Counted from the first letter of the stretch, positions 10,028-20,745 are shown. The stretch: DNA of 64,000 nt from Cohaesibacter marisflavi (GCF_900115225.1 NZ_FOVR01000011.1:146045-210044); one strand, 5' to 3'. Notes: generated by a model not told the origin, from the sequence alone. Translations and numbers: made by a program.

Positions 10028-11224
10028 ATGAATATTCATGAGTATCAGGCTAAGGCCTTGCTTAAGGAGTATGGTGCGCCCGTCGCTGACGGTTTGCCCA
10101 TCTTTTCCGCTGACGAAGCAGGTGCTGTTGCAGAAAAACTGGGCGGTCCGCTCTGGGTGGTTAAATCCCAGATTCATGCGGGCGGTCGCGGCAAAGGCAA
10201 ATTCAAAGAAGAGTCTGCCGGCGAAAAAGGGGGTGTTCGACTCGCTTTCTCGAAAGAGGAAGTGATCGAGTTTGTCGGACAGATGCTTGGGGCAACCCTG
10301 GTAACGAACCAGACCGGCGAAGCCGGTAAGCAGGTCAATCGCATCTATATCGAAGATGGTGCCGATATTGACCGCGAACTCTATCTTTCCATCCTCGTCG
10401 ACCGGACGAGCGGTCGCGTAGCCTTCGTGGTTTCAACCGAAGGTGGCATGGATATCGAAGCTGTTGCTGAAGAGACGCCGGACAAGATTCTTACCGTGCC
10501 GATCAACCCGGATGCGGGAGTGACGGCGGACAATGCGATCGCGCTGTGCGATGCGCTGAAGCTGGAAGGCACTGCACGCGATGACGGCATGCATCTCTTC
10601 CCGATCCTCTACAAGGCTTTCGTTGAGAAGGACATGTCTCTTCTCGAGATCAACCCTTTGATCGTGATGGAAAACCAGCGCCTGCGTGTGTTGGACGCCA
10701 AGGTGTCCTTCGATGGCAATGCGCTGTTCCGTCATCCCGATGTGATGGCGCTTCGCGACAAGACCGAAGAAGACGCCAAGGAGATCGAAGCTTCCAAATA
10801 TGATCTCGCCTATGTGGCCCTTGATGGCAACATCGGTTGCATGGTGAACGGCGCAGGTCTCGCCATGGCCACGATGGACATCATCAAGCTTTACGGTGCT
10901 GAACCGGCCAACTTCCTTGATGTTGGCGGTGGGGCGAGCGTTGAAAAGGTAACGGCGGCCTTCAAGATCATTACCTCTGATCCCAATGTGAAGGGCATTC
11001 TGGTCAACATCTTTGGCGGAATCATGCGGTGCGATGTGATTGCGCAAGGTGTGTTGACGGCTGTTCAGGAAGTCGGGCTTGAAGTGCCCCTCGTGGTGCG
11101 ACTGGAAGGCACGCGTGTTGAAGAAGGCAAGAAATTGATCGCTGAAAGCGACCTCAATGTCATTCCTGCTGATGATCTCAACGATGCCGCTCAGAAAATC
11201 GTCGCAGCTGTGAAAGGGGCCTAA
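10028..11224 (+). CDS. sucC: Succinyl-CoA synthetase (ADP-forming) beta subunit
   Basis: The ATG at 10028, after AGGGGAGA, gives 398 residues starting MNIHEYQAK, the usual SucC N-terminus. The frame stays open 43 codons further upstream but those residues do not belong to the family. The ATP-grasp motifs '[11 protein letters not shown]', 'LEINPL' and '[14 protein letters not shown]' are all present. With SucD it converts succinyl-CoA to succinate with nucleotide phosphorylation. sucD starts 4 bp after the stop. Confidence 0.97.
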   Translation: MNIHEYQAKALLKEYGAPVADGLPIFSADEAGAVAEKLGGPLWVVKSQIHAGGRGKGKFKEESAGEKGGVRLAFSKEEVIEFVGQMLGATLVTNQTGEAGKQVNRIYIEDGADIDRELYLSILVDRTSGRVAFVVSTEGGMDIEAVAEETPDKILTVPINPDAGVTADNAIALCDALKLEGTARDDGMHLFPILYKAFVEKDMSLLEINPLIVMENQRLRVLDAKVSFDGNALFRHPDVMALRDKTEEDAKEIEASKYDLAYVALDGNIGCMVNGAGLAMATMDIIKLYGAEPANFLDVGGGASVEKVTAAFKIITSDPNVKGILVNIFGGIMRCDVIAQGVLTAVQEVGLEVPLVVRLEGTRVEEGKKLIAESDLNVIPADDLNDAAQKIVAAVKGA

Positions 11225-11228
11225 TACG

Positions 11229-12140
11229 ATGTCCATTCTTGTCAACAAAGATACCAAAATCATCGTGCAGGGTCTGACCGGTAAAACCGGTACGTTTCAC
11301 ACCGAGCAGGCTCTCAATTATTTCGGCACGAAAATGGTGGCGGGTGTTCATCCCAAAAAGGGTGGGGAAACCTGGTCTTCCGGTGTTGAATGCGCTGCCG
11401 AGCTGCCGATCTTTGCCAATGTGAAGGAAGCCAAGGACGCAACCGGCGCAACGGCTTCGGTGATCTATGTGCCGCCTGCTGGGGCTGCTGCTGCGATTAT
11501 CGAGGCGATTGATGCCGGCGTTGAATTCATCACCTGCATCACCGAAGGGATTCCTGTGGTGGATATGGTGAAGGTCAAACAGCGCCTTGAAAACTCCGAT
11601 TCCCGTCTTCTTGGCCCGAACTGCCCCGGTGTCCTTACCCCTGAAGAGTGCAAAATCGGTATTATGCCCGGTTCCATCTTCAAGAAAGGTTCTGTTGGTA
11701 TTGTTTCCCGGTCTGGCACTCTTACGTATGAAGCAGTGTTTCAGACGACGAATGAGGGTTTGGGCCAGACCACTGCCGTAGGGATTGGCGGTGATCCGGT
11801 CAAAGGCACCGAATTTATCGATGTGCTGGATCTGTTCCTTGATGATCCGGAAACGGAATCCATCATCATGATTGGTGAAATTGGTGGATCCGCTGAAGAG
11901 GATGCTGCCGAATGGCTCAAGGAGCAGGCAAAAAAAGGGCGCAAGAAGCCAATGGTCGGCTTTATTGCTGGCCGTACGGCTCCTCCCGGCCGGACAATGG
12001 GGCACGCAGGTGCCGTTATTTCCGGCGGAAAAGGCGGGGCTGAAGATAAAATTGCTGCGATGGAAAGCGCAGGGATCCGCGTTTCACCTTCTCCGGCAAG
12101 TCTCGGTACCACTTTGGTTGACTTGCTCAAAGGTAAGTAA
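11229..12140 (+). CDS. sucD: Succinyl-CoA synthetase alpha subunit
   Basis: The 303-residue protein carries the CoA-binding N-terminus '[12 protein letters not shown]', 'GPNCPGV' and the active-site loop '[13 protein letters not shown]', whose histidine (near residue 258) is transiently phosphorylated. It forms the catalytic complex with SucC. It is translated right after sucC and followed by a hairpin-bearing gap before sucA. Confidence 0.97.
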   Translation: MSILVNKDTKIIVQGLTGKTGTFHTEQALNYFGTKMVAGVHPKKGGETWSSGVECAAELPIFANVKEAKDATGATASVIYVPPAGAAAAIIEAIDAGVEFITCITEGIPVVDMVKVKQRLENSDSRLLGPNCPGVLTPEECKIGIMPGSIFKKGSVGIVSRSGTLTYEAVFQTTNEGLGQTTAVGIGGDPVKGTEFIDVLDLFLDDPETESIIMIGEIGGSAEEDAAEWLKEQAKKGRKKPMVGFIAGRTAPPGRTMGHAGAVISGGKGGAEDKIAAMESAGIRVSPSPASLGTTLVDLLKGK

Positions 12141-12160
12141 AAGCGCGACATTACGTTATT

Positions 12161-12196
12161 GCTGCGAGATAGGAGTTATACCTATCTCGTGGCAGC
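12161..12196 (+). promoter_or_regulatory. Strong hairpin between sucD and sucA
   Basis: cgagatagg (12165-12173) and cctatctcg (12181-12189) pair perfectly around a 7-nt loop. Outer gctg/cagc bases can extend the stem. No T-run follows, so read-through, attenuation or RNA processing between sucCD and sucAB are possible. It may be a differential-expression element; this is inferred. Confidence 0.55.
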
Positions 12197-12262
12197 AGAT
12201 CAGTTCAGCAATGGTGCTGAGCTAGAAAAAAGAGACCGAACGAAGGTTCGGCGGTGGTGGCG

Positions 12263-15250
12263 ATGGCACGTCAGGACGCAAATGAAGCGTTTGCGTTATC
12301 TTCCTTCCTCTATGGAGGTAACGCGTCTTATATCGAAGATCTTTATGCCCGTTTTCAGAAAGATCCGACATCTGTAGAAGAAGAGTGGCGAGTCTTCTTC
12401 AAGGATTTGCAGGATGACAGCGGCGATATTGCCGCGAATGCGCGTGGCGCATCCTGGAAGCGAGATGACTGGCCTCCAACGACCAATGGTGAGTTGGTTT
12501 CTGCATTGGCTGGTGGCGACTTTGTCGCCGATGAGAAAAAGCTGGGCGACAAGCTGAAAAGCAAGGCGCAGGGTCAGGGTGTGGAACTGACCGATGCTGC
12601 CGTTCAGCAGGCAACACGCGATTCCGTTCGCGCTCTCATGATGATTCGCGCCTATCGTATGCGCGGTCACCTGCATGCAGAACTTGATCCGCTCAATCTG
12701 GCAGATGCCAAGGATCATGAAGAGCTGCATCCTTCCTCTTACGGCTTCACCGAAGCCGATTATACCCGCAAGATTTTCATCGACCATGTTCTGGGGCTCG
12801 AGTTTGCCACGATCCCTGAAATGCTCGAAATTCTTCGCCGGACTTATTGTTCCACCCTTGGTGTGGAATTCATGCATATTTCCGATCCGGCTGAAAAGTC
12901 CTGGATTCAGGAACGTATCGAAGGGCCGGACAAGCAGATTGCCTTCACCGAAAACGGCAAGAAGGCCATTCTCTACAAGCTGGTGGAAGCGGAAGGCTTC
13001 GAGAAATTCCTCGACGTAAAATATACCGGCACCAAGCGCTTCGGACTTGATGGCAGCGAGTCGCTTATTCCGGCGCTGGAACAGATCATCAAGCGCGGCG
13101 GCGCCATGGGCGTCAAGCAGATCGTGTTCGGCATGGCCCACCGTGGTCGCCTCAACGTTTTGAGCCAGGTGATGGGCAAGCCGCATCGCGCCATCTTCCA
13201 TGAGTTCAAGGGTGGGTCTATTACGCCTGACGATGTGGAAGGCTCCGGTGACGTGAAATATCACCTTGGTGCCTCTTCGGACCGGTCTTTCGATGATAAC
13301 AATGTGCATCTGTCGCTGACGGCAAACCCGTCTCACCTTGAGATCGTGAATCCGGTTGTTCTGGGTAAAGCGCGTGCCAAGCAGGACCAGCTCTCTGCGG
13401 ACGATGGCAAGTTCATCGAAACCACGGAAGTGGATCGTACCTCGGTGCTGCCTTTGCTGATCCACGGTGATGCTGCTTTTGCCGGGCAGGGCGTTGTGGC
13501 TGAGTGTTTCGGCCTTTCCGGCCTCAGAGGTCATCGAACGGGGGGGTCTATCCATTTCATCATCAACAACCAGATCGGCTTTACGACCTATCCGCGTTTC
13601 TCGCGTTCGTCACCTTATCCGTCTGATCTGGCCAAGATGATCGAGGCTCCGATCTTCCACTGTAACGGGGACGATCCGGAATCGGTGGTGTTTGCCGCCA
13701 AGATCGCCACGGAATTCCGTCAGCTGTTTGGCAAACCGGTCGTGATCGACATGTTCTGCTATCGTCGTTTCGGTCATAACGAAGGCGACGAACCGGCCTT
13801 TACCCAGCCGCTGATGTATAAGAAGATCCGCAAGCACCCAACCAGCCTTCAGCGTTATGCTGACCAGTTGATTGCAGAAGGGGTCATTACGCCGGAAGAT
13901 TTCGAGCAGATGCGCGCCGATGTGCGTAAGATGCTGGATGATGAATTCGAGGCCGGCCAGAGCTTCTCTCCCAACAAGGCCGACTGGTTCGATGGCAAAT
14001 GGTCCGGTCTGACGACCGCCAGCGCCGAAGATGATCGTCGTTCGGGTAACACCGGTGTTGATGTGGAAGAACTGAGGGAAATCGGCGAAAAGCTGACAAC
14101 GGTTCCCGAAGGGTTCAACGTTCACCGCACGGTGCAGCGGTTCCTTAACAACCGGGCCAAGATGATGGAAACCGGCGAGGGAATCGATTGGGCAACGGCT
14201 GAATCACTGGCCTTTGGCTCTTTGGTTCGTGAAGGGTATCCGGTGCGTCTTTCCGGTCAGGACAGCGAACGCGGCACTTTCTCCCAGCGTCATACGGTTT
14301 TGTATGATCAGCAGGATGAAAGCCGCTATATTCCGCTCAACCATGTCGGCAAGGGCCAGAACCGCTATGAGGTCATCAACTCGATGCTCTCCGAAGAAGC
14401 TGTTCTTGGCTTTGAATATGGCTACTCTCTGGCTGAGCCAAGCGGGTTGACCATGTGGGAAGCCCAGTTTGGCGATTTTGCCAACGGCGCTCAGGTGGTG
14501 TTTGACCAGTTCCTTTCCTCCGCAGAACGAAAATGGCTGCGTGCGTCTGGTCTGGTGGTTCTGCTGCCACATGGTTATGAAGGGCAGGGTCCTGAGCATA
14601 GCTCGGCTCGTCTTGAACGCTATCTTCAGTCTTGTGCCGAGGATAATATTCAGGTGGCCAACTGCTCCACGCCGGCCAACTATTTCCATATTCTGCGCCG
14701 TCAGGTGAGACGCAGCTTCCGCAAGCCGCTGATCCTTATGACGCCCAAAAGCCTGCTGCGCCACAAACGTGCGGTATCCAATCTCGCCGAGCTTGGTGCA
14801 GGCAGCACGTTCCATCGTGTGCTCTGGGATGATGCAGAGATCCGGCCTAATCAGGAGATCAAGCTGGCATCGGATGACAAGATCCGTCGTGTCATTTTGT
14901 GTTCTGGCAAGGTCTATTACGATCTTTATGAAGAGCGCGAGAAACGCGGCATCAATGATGTCTATCTGATGCGTGTCGAGCAGCTTTATCCTTTCCCGGC
15001 AAAAACCCTGATCAAGGAACTTGGGCGCTTCAAGCAGGCCGATATGGTCTGGTGTCAGGAAGAGCCGAAGAATCAGGGCTCCTGGACCTTCATTGAGCCT
15101 TATTTGGAATGGGTTCTCAACCAGATTGATGCGAGTGTCAAACGGCCGGCCTATGTAGGGCGTCCGGCATCCGCAGCGACAGCTACCGGTCTGATGAGCA
15201 GGCATATGAACCAGCTCAGGGCCTTTCTTGATGATGCGTTTGCCGAATAA
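12263..15250 (+). CDS. sucA: 2-oxoglutarate dehydrogenase E1 component
   Basis: The ATG at 12263 gives 995 residues beginning MARQDANEAF, the family N-terminus; two GTG codons lie in frame just upstream. Thiamine diphosphate and substrate motifs are visible, such as 'GMAHRGRLNVL' and 'YRRFGHNEGDEP'. It decarboxylates 2-oxoglutarate and succinylates the lipoyl group of SucB. It lies in the sucCD-sucAB cluster, 34 bp ahead of sucB. Confidence 0.97.
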   Translation: MARQDANEAFALSSFLYGGNASYIEDLYARFQKDPTSVEEEWRVFFKDLQDDSGDIAANARGASWKRDDWPPTTNGELVSALAGGDFVADEKKLGDKLKSKAQGQGVELTDAAVQQATRDSVRALMMIRAYRMRGHLHAELDPLNLADAKDHEELHPSSYGFTEADYTRKIFIDHVLGLEFATIPEMLEILRRTYCSTLGVEFMHISDPAEKSWIQERIEGPDKQIAFTENGKKAILYKLVEAEGFEKFLDVKYTGTKRFGLDGSESLIPALEQIIKRGGAMGVKQIVFGMAHRGRLNVLSQVMGKPHRAIFHEFKGGSITPDDVEGSGDVKYHLGASSDRSFDDNNVHLSLTANPSHLEIVNPVVLGKARAKQDQLSADDGKFIETTEVDRTSVLPLLIHGDAAFAGQGVVAECFGLSGLRGHRTGGSIHFIINNQIGFTTYPRFSRSSPYPSDLAKMIEAPIFHCNGDDPESVVFAAKIATEFRQLFGKPVVIDMFCYRRFGHNEGDEPAFTQPLMYKKIRKHPTSLQRYADQLIAEGVITPEDFEQMRADVRKMLDDEFEAGQSFSPNKADWFDGKWSGLTTASAEDDRRSGNTGVDVEELREIGEKLTTVPEGFNVHRTVQRFLNNRAKMMETGEGIDWATAESLAFGSLVREGYPVRLSGQDSERGTFSQRHTVLYDQQDESRYIPLNHVGKGQNRYEVINSMLSEEAVLGFEYGYSLAEPSGLTMWEAQFGDFANGAQVVFDQFLSSAERKWLRASGLVVLLPHGYEGQGPEHSSARLERYLQSCAEDNIQVANCSTPANYFHILRRQVRRSFRKPLILMTPKSLLRHKRAVSNLAELGAGSTFHRVLWDDAEIRPNQEIKLASDDKIRRVILCSGKVYYDLYEEREKRGINDVYLMRVEQLYPFPAKTLIKELGRFKQADMVWCQEEPKNQGSWTFIEPYLEWVLNQIDASVKRPAYVGRPASAATATGLMSRHMNQLRAFLDDAFAE

Positions 15251-15284
15251 CGGCTGAACCAAATAATAAATGTGAGAAAACCAA

Positions 15285-16520
15285 ATGGCTACGGAAATCA
15301 AAGTCCCTACACTGGGCGAATCTGTGACCGAAGCAACGATCGGTCAATGGTTCAAGGCAACAGGTGATGCGGTTCAAGCCGATGAGCCGCTCGTAGAACT
15401 TGAAACCGACAAGGTGACCATTGAGGTGCCTGCGCCGGTTTCCGGTACCATGGGCGATATTGTTGCTCCGGAAGGGGAAACCGTTGAAGTTGGCGCGCTG
15501 TTGGCGATGCTGCTTGAAGGGGAAGGCGAAGCTGCGGCTCCTGCTCCCAAGAAAGAAGCTCCGAAGGAAGAAGCCGCGCCTGCCGCAGCTCCTGCCCCTG
15601 CTGCTCAAAGTGCTGCACCGACCTCCATGCCTCCAGCTCCTAGCGCTGCCAAGATGATGACCGAACAGAAAGTGGATCCCGCTTCTGTTTCTGGCACTGG
15701 TGTGCGCGGTCAGGTGCTCAAGGGCGACGTGATCAATGCGATCGCTGGTGGCGTAACCGCTCCTTCTGGCTCTGCGCCCCAGCCTGCTGCAAAGCGTCCG
15801 GCTTCTGCACCTGAAGATGCGGCCCGTGAAGAACGCGTTCGCATGACCAAGCTGCGCCAGACCATTGCGCGCCGTCTCAAGGATGCCCAGAACACGGCTG
15901 CCATGCTGACCACCTTCAACGATGTGGACATGTCCGCCGTTATGGGGATGCGTAAGCAGTATAAGGATCTGTTCGAGAAGAAACACGGCGTTCGTCTCGG
16001 CTTCATGGGCTTCTTCGCCAAGGCCATCTGTAAGGCTCTGGAAGAAATCCCGGCAGTGAATGCCGAGATTGATGGTACGGATCTGGTCTACAAGCATTTC
16101 GTCCATCTTGGCGTTGCCGTGGGTTCTCCTCGCGGTCTGGTGGTTCCGGTTCTGCGGGATGCGGATCAGAAGTCTCTTTCTGAAATTGAAAAAGAAATCG
16201 CAGATTTTGGCCGCCGCGCCCGCGATGGTCAGCTGACCATCGAGGAAATGCAGGGTGGTACTTTCACCGTTTCCAACGGCGGTGTTTATGGTTCCATGAT
16301 GTCCACGCCTATTCTTAATGCGCCGCAGTCCGGTATTCTGGGCATGCACCGCATTGAAGAGCGTCCGGTGGTGCGCAATGGCGAGATCGTTATTCGTCCG
16401 ATGATGTATCTGGCATTGTCTTATGACCACCGCGTCGTGGATGGCAAGGAAGCGGTTACCTTCCTTGTGCGCATCAAGGAAAGCCTTGAAGATCCACAGC
16501 GTCTGGTTATGGACATCTGA
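15285..16520 (+). CDS. sucB: 2-oxoglutarate dehydrogenase E2, dihydrolipoyl succinyltransferase
   Basis: The 411-residue protein has an N-terminal lipoyl domain with '[11 protein letters not shown]' (lipoylated Lys43) and an Ala/Pro-rich flexible linker at about 85-120. A peripheral subunit-binding domain follows around 125-160, then a catalytic domain ending in '[12 protein letters not shown]', which carries the active-site His near residue 383. It transfers succinyl to CoA and forms the core of the complex. A terminator follows the gene. Confidence 0.97.
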   Translation: MATEIKVPTLGESVTEATIGQWFKATGDAVQADEPLVELETDKVTIEVPAPVSGTMGDIVAPEGETVEVGALLAMLLEGEGEAAAPAPKKEAPKEEAAPAAAPAPAAQSAAPTSMPPAPSAAKMMTEQKVDPASVSGTGVRGQVLKGDVINAIAGGVTAPSGSAPQPAAKRPASAPEDAAREERVRMTKLRQTIARRLKDAQNTAAMLTTFNDVDMSAVMGMRKQYKDLFEKKHGVRLGFMGFFAKAICKALEEIPAVNAEIDGTDLVYKHFVHLGVAVGSPRGLVVPVLRDADQKSLSEIEKEIADFGRRARDGQLTIEEMQGGTFTVSNGGVYGSMMSTPILNAPQSGILGMHRIEERPVVRNGEIVIRPMMYLALSYDHRVVDGKEAVTFLVRIKESLEDPQRLVMDI

Positions 16521-16534
16521 TTTGACGATTTATG

Positions 16535-16560
16535 AAACGGGGCCGGTGTGCCCCGTTTTT
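16535..16560 (+). terminator. Rho-independent terminator after sucB
   Basis: aaacggggc (16535-16543) pairs perfectly with gccccgttt (16550-16558) around a 6-nt loop, and Ts continue to 16560. It separates sucAB from lpdA and implies that lpdA has its own promoter or depends on read-through. Confidence 0.85.
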
Positions 16561-16622
16561 GATATTCGAGTTTGGTTTTTGCCAACACTCCATCAATCCA
16601 GCATTCTTCAGGAGTGAATGAA

Positions 16623-18023
16623 ATGTCTTATGATATGGTCGTGATCGGTACCGGCCCTGGCGGATATGTTTGCGCGATTCGAGCCGCGCAGTTGGGCATG
16701 AAGGTGGCTGTGGTCGAAAAGCGCAGCACCCATGGTGGGACATGCCTGAATGTTGGCTGTATCCCTTCAAAAGCCCTGCTGCATGCCTCGGAACTGTTTG
16801 AGGAAGCTGGCCATGACTTTGCCAATATGGGCATCAAGGTTGGCAAGCCGTCTCTCGATCTGAAGGCCATGATGGGCCACAAGCAGGCCGTGATCGATGG
16901 TAATGTTGGTGGTGTCGACTTCCTGTTCAAGAAAAACAAGATCGATGTCTTTCATGGCGCAGGCAAGATCCTTGCTGCGGGCAAAGTGGAAGTCACGCCG
17001 GAAACCGGCGAGGCACAGACCCTTGAAGCCAAGGCAATCGTGATTGCCACCGGTTCTGATGTTGCGCCGCTGCCGGGCGTTGAAATTGACGAAAAACAGG
17101 TTGTTTCTTCCACCGGTGCACTGGAACTGGACGAGGTTCCGGGCAAGCTTATCGTGGTCGGGGCCGGTGTTATCGGTCTTGAACTGGGCTCTGTCTGGCG
17201 TCGTCTGGGCTCGGAAGTAACCGTTGTCGAGTTCCTTGATCGCATTTTGCCGGGTATGGATGGCGAAGTGGTCAAGAATGCTCAGCGCATCTTCAAGAAA
17301 CAGGGCTTTGACTTCAAGCTGAGCACCAAGGTGACTGGCGTTGAAAAGAGCAAGAAAGGGGTCAAGGTAACCCTTGAACCTGCCAAGGGCGGGGAAGCAT
17401 CCGAGCTGGAAGCAGACATCGTTCTGGTGGCAATCGGGCGGCGTCCTTATACCGAAGGTCTTGGCCTTGAAGAAGCCGGTGTTGCTCTGGATGAACGCGG
17501 TCGCGTGGCGACTGATGGGCATTTCAAGACCAATGTTGACGGCATCTATGCCATTGGTGATGTGATTGCCGGTCCTATGCTGGCGCACAAGGCTGAAGAT
17601 GATGGCGTTGCGCTGGCTGAAACTCTGGCCGGGCAGGCCGGTCATGTGGATTATAACCTTGTTCCGGGCGTTGTTTACACGATGCCGGAAATCGCCGTTC
17701 TGGGGCAGACCGAAGAACAGCTCAAGGAAGCCGGTATCGCTTATAATGTCGGCAAATTCCCTTTCACGGCGAATGGTCGCGCCAAGGCACAGCGTCATAC
17801 AGACGGTTTCGTCAAGATTTTGGCTGACAAGACCTCAGACAAGGTTCTGGGCGTGCATATGATCGGTGCCGGTGTCGGTGAAATGATCCATGAAGCTTCT
17901 GTTCTGATGGCCTTCTCAGGGTCTGCTGAAGATCTGGCTCGCACAATTCACGCACATCCGACTCTTTCCGAAGCAGTCAAGGAAGCCGCTCTGGCGGTCG
18001 ATAAACGCCCGATCCATATGTAG
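16623..18023 (+). CDS. lpdA: Dihydrolipoyl dehydrogenase (E3)
   Basis: The ATG at 16623 gives 466 residues. It shows the FAD motif GTGPGG at 9-14 and the redox disulfide C41-x4-C46 in 'GGTCLNVGCIPSK'. The NAD-binding 'GAGVIGLELG' and the C-terminal 'HAHPTLSEA' His-Glu active-site pair are also present. It reoxidises dihydrolipoamide for 2-oxoglutarate dehydrogenase and perhaps other complexes. The frame extends 17 codons upstream, but MSYDMVVIG is the family start. It is bounded by terminators on both sides. Confidence 0.97.
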   Translation: MSYDMVVIGTGPGGYVCAIRAAQLGMKVAVVEKRSTHGGTCLNVGCIPSKALLHASELFEEAGHDFANMGIKVGKPSLDLKAMMGHKQAVIDGNVGGVDFLFKKNKIDVFHGAGKILAAGKVEVTPETGEAQTLEAKAIVIATGSDVAPLPGVEIDEKQVVSSTGALELDEVPGKLIVVGAGVIGLELGSVWRRLGSEVTVVEFLDRILPGMDGEVVKNAQRIFKKQGFDFKLSTKVTGVEKSKKGVKVTLEPAKGGEASELEADIVLVAIGRRPYTEGLGLEEAGVALDERGRVATDGHFKTNVDGIYAIGDVIAGPMLAHKAEDDGVALAETLAGQAGHVDYNLVPGVVYTMPEIAVLGQTEEQLKEAGIAYNVGKFPFTANGRAKAQRHTDGFVKILADKTSDKVLGVHMIGAGVGEMIHEASVLMAFSGSAEDLARTIHAHPTLSEAVKEAALAVDKRPIHM

Positions 18024-18064
18024 TCGGGCGGCTCATGCCGCTGATATCGTCTTTGAGAATATAC

Positions 18065-18096
18065 AAAAGGCCGCTCTCTATCAGGGCGGCCTTTTT
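18065..18096 (+). terminator. Rho-independent terminator of lpdA
   Basis: aaaaggccgc (18065-18074) pairs with gcggcctttt (18086-18095), and the run of Ts continues to 18096. It lies about 40 bp after the lpdA stop. Confidence 0.88.
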
Positions 18097-18143
18097 GCTG
18101 GATTGGGATGTCCGGATCTTTTCTCGGGTGCAGACAGTATTGG

Positions 18144-18554
18144 CTATTTGCGCCAGAGAACAAAAGACCGTGTGGTGTTTGCTTTGCGCGGATCATGGAA
18201 ATCGTCATAGACGGTGGCGTCCATGCGTTTGCCATTGATGGACACGGTTACCGTGCGCCTTGCGAAAAAGGTGTTGTAGCCAACCGTCAGGCTGGTCGAG
18301 CTGCTTTGGTGGGCAATGGACCGTCCCCATGTGCAATCGCGGGGTGCGCATGCGGTGTAGGCTTTCACCTGAATATGGGGAACGGTGCGTGCGTTGCAGA
18401 TTTCCTTGATTTCGAGCTTGGTGAGATCATATCGATGACCGGCAAATGGATTCTCCCAAGTACCGAGCGTTTGAGAGTCAACGCATTCGCCAGCTTGCGC
18501 GATGCTCGAAGCAAATAGCCTCAGTAAAAATACTAAAGCGGCGCGATATACCAT
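18144..18554 (-). CDS. Small secreted protein with Cys-x-Pro-x-Asp-Cys-x-Trp-Gly motif
   Basis: The 136-residue protein begins with a signal peptide that probably ends at AQA (near residue 21). The mature part starts GECVD, contains 'GTWENP' and then 'CAPRDCTWG', and ends in beta-rich sequence with 'VTVSINGKRMDATVYDDFHD' and 'TRSFVLWRK'. This pattern of a W-rich start, C-x-P-x-D-C-x-W-G and a closing R-x-F-x-x-x-R is familiar from small exported proteins of unknown function. No role is assigned. It is convergent with lpdA and monocistronic. Confidence 0.7.
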   Translation of the reverse strand: MVYRAALVFLLRLFASSIAQAGECVDSQTLGTWENPFAGHRYDLTKLEIKEICNARTVPHIQVKAYTACAPRDCTWGRSIAHQSSSTSLTVGYNTFFARRTVTVSINGKRMDATVYDDFHDPRKANTTRSFVLWRK

Positions 18555-18787
18555 TTGGCTCCTCCTCCGATATATCGTTTGATTGCCAAAACAGGTAGTT
18601 TCTCGACGTGAAGAACGCCTTTTGTAAAGTATAGACTAAATGTGTTACGTTGCAATTAAGAAAAATAATAGAAAATTAATTCTTAGTCGTATCTAATTTA
18701 TTGAATTTAAATTCATCTATTAAGCGGATCGCAAGCGAGAGCTTTGCAATCTTTGTTAGAAGAAATTCTTTTTACTATGGTTGATGC

Positions 18788-19786
18788 TCAGGAACGTGGG
18801 TGCGCTTTTTGATAGATTTGCATTAGCTCAGACATCTCCACCTCGGTATAGGCTTGTGTTGTTGAAAGGCTGGCATGTCCCAATAGTTCCTGAATGGTGC
18901 GCAAATCGCCACCGTTGGCCAGAAGGTGGGTCGCAAAAGAGTGACGCAGGGCGTGCGGTGTTGCGCTGTCGGGTAACCCGAGTGCTCCGCGCATGGAGGC
19001 TATGGTTTTCTGCACGATGCGTGGATTAAGGGCGCCGCCGCGTACGCCTCTGAAAAGCGCTTCATCGGGCTCCAGATCGAAGGGACAAAGAGAGAGATAG
19101 TGCTGCAGAGCCGACTGCACGACGGGCAGTACCGGAAGTCGCCTTTGTTTGCCGCCCTTGCCGGTTATGGTCATGGCGTCCTGTCCGGGCAGCGGAGCGC
19201 TGTTCGGCGTCAGCGACAGGGCTTCTGAAATACGCAGGCCAACGGCATAAAGCAACAACATGATGGCGCTGTCGCGAGCTGTCACCCATGGTTCATCGGA
19301 AAGGGACTGGCCTGGATCGACCAACTGGCTCGCCTTCTCTTCGCTGAGTGGCTTGGGCAGCGAGCGGGAATATTTAGGCGTCTGGATGGCGTTGAACGGC
19401 GCGCTGGAGGCCAGCCCCTGTTCTTCCAGATATCTGACAAAAGAGCGGATGCCAGCCATGCCGCGCGCCAAAGAACGTGAGCCTGTGCCCTGTCGACGAC
19501 GCTCGGCCATATAAGCGCGAATATCGGCCGGTCTGAGGCCGGGAAAATGCGGCAGGTCCGAGACCTCGCCCATATGCCGGGTCAGAAAGGTGAAGAACTG
19601 GTCGAGATCGCGATCATAGGCTTCCAGCGTTGCTGCTGAGAGGCGGCGCTCGCCTTCAAGGCTCTTGAGCCAGCGTCTTTGTTTTTCGCGCAGGGTCGGC
19701 GTTGCGATGATAAGGGGGGCATCGCTGTTGACCTGCTTTCTTGTCTGCTTTTTGGCCTGATTGCTAGGCATGCTGCCGTGTCTCAT
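18788..19786 (-). CDS. xerC: Site-specific tyrosine recombinase XerC-like
   Basis: The protein has the N-terminal SAM-like core-binding domain and the catalytic set of tyrosine recombinases: Arg in 'GLRISEAL', Lys in 'GKGGKQRRLP', His-x-x-Arg in 'HALRHSF', His in 'GHASLSTTQ' and Tyr in 'AYTEVEM'. It resolves chromosome dimers at dif together with a partner XerD encoded elsewhere. The start is uncertain. ATG at 19786 is chosen, ATG at 19771 is possible, and the frame is open to a TTG at 19840; none has a strong ribosome binding site. Confidence 0.9.
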   Translation of the reverse strand: MRHGSMPSNQAKKQTRKQVNSDAPLIIATPTLREKQRRWLKSLEGERRLSAATLEAYDRDLDQFFTFLTRHMGEVSDLPHFPGLRPADIRAYMAERRRQGTGSRSLARGMAGIRSFVRYLEEQGLASSAPFNAIQTPKYSRSLPKPLSEEKASQLVDPGQSLSDEPWVTARDSAIMLLLYAVGLRISEALSLTPNSAPLPGQDAMTITGKGGKQRRLPVLPVVQSALQHYLSLCPFDLEPDEALFRGVRGGALNPRIVQKTIASMRGALGLPDSATPHALRHSFATHLLANGGDLRTIQELLGHASLSTTQAYTEVEMSELMQIYQKAHPRS

Positions 19787-19837
19787 TCTGTCGCGCCCGA
19801 GGCGGGATGGGCGCTTCGGGTATGATACTTGGGGAAT

Positions 19838-19875
19838 CAAAAATCCCCGGTGCTGGTGGTCTCAGCATCGGGGAT
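19838..19875 (-). terminator. Rho-independent terminator of the transaldolase gene
   Basis: Arms atccccggtgctg (19843-19855) and cagcatcggggat (19863-19875) pair with one G-U. On the minus strand the stem is followed by a T-rich stretch (plus 19838-19842), as expected for termination downstream of the aldolase gene. Confidence 0.8.
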
Positions 19876-19927
19876 AAAATTTACACAAGCTTTAAGGCAG
19901 AACCGGGTCCGCCTTCGCCTCTGTTGA

Positions 19928-20581
19928 TTACAGGATGGACTGACCGGTGGTTGCCCAGTCTTTCATGAAGGCTTCGATGCCTTTGTCGGTCAGGGCATGG
20001 TTTGCGAGACCCTTGATCACTGCTGGCGGAATGGTTGCCACATCGGCACCAGCAAGCGCACATTCCTTGACATGGTTGGCATTGCGGATGGACGCAGCCA
20101 GAATTTCGGTTTCGAAGCCGTAATTGTCATAGATGGTGCGAATATCTTCGATCAGTTCCATGCCGTCGATGTTCAGATCATCCAGGCGACCGATGAACGG
20201 GGAAATAAAGGTTGCGCCAGCTTTTGCAGCCAGAAGAGCCTGGTTGGCAGAGAAGCACAGGGTTACGTTGACCATGTGGCCTTCGTCGGTCAGGGCTTTA
20301 CAGGTTTTCAGGCCATCGATCGTCAGGGGAACCTTGATGGCAATGTTGTTTGCGATCTTGAGAAGTTCTTTGGCTTCTGCCAGCATCTGGGTGGTTTCGA
20401 GTGCGGTGACTTCCGCAGAAACCGGACCATCGGTGATTTCGCAGATTTCAGCAATGACTTCTTTGAAGTCGCGCCCGGATTTCACGATCAGGGATGGGTT
20501 GGTGGTAACACCGTCGATCAGGCCAGTAGACGCCAGTTCGCGGATATCTTTTGTTTCGGCAGTATCGACGAAGAATTTCAT
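19928..20581 (-). CDS. tal: TalC-type transaldolase / fructose-6-phosphate aldolase
   Basis: The ATG at 20581 gives 217 residues, the size of the short TalC/FSA branch rather than the 310-residue classical transaldolases. Lys83 in 'NIAIKVPLT' is the Schiff-base lysine. 'GVTTNPSL' near the N-terminus and 'SPFIGRLDD' in the middle are family signatures. In alphaproteobacteria this branch usually serves as pentose-phosphate transaldolase, but fructose-6-phosphate aldolase activity cannot be excluded from sequence. It is divergent from priA. Confidence 0.93.
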   Translation of the reverse strand: MKFFVDTAETKDIRELASTGLIDGVTTNPSLIVKSGRDFKEVIAEICEITDGPVSAEVTALETTQMLAEAKELLKIANNIAIKVPLTIDGLKTCKALTDEGHMVNVTLCFSANQALLAAKAGATFISPFIGRLDDLNIDGMELIEDIRTIYDNYGFETEILAASIRNANHVKECALAGADVATIPPAVIKGLANHALTDKGIEAFMKDWATTGQSIL

Positions 20582-20745
20582 TGTCTTTCGTGCTCCGTTT
20601 CCGTTAGCCATGCATGCGCGACTACCTGATTGGAAATCGCGGGCGAGGTACGATATGTTCAATAAACTATAGTACACGCATCGTCAGCCCACCTCTAAGG
20701 CGAAATCAATTTATTTGCTTCCTTCGTAAAGGAATAGGGATCATC

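Noticed and set aside
18108..18518. 136-codon plus-strand frame opposite the small secreted protein
   Set aside because: The minus-strand frame has a signal peptide and motif, while the plus one has neither.
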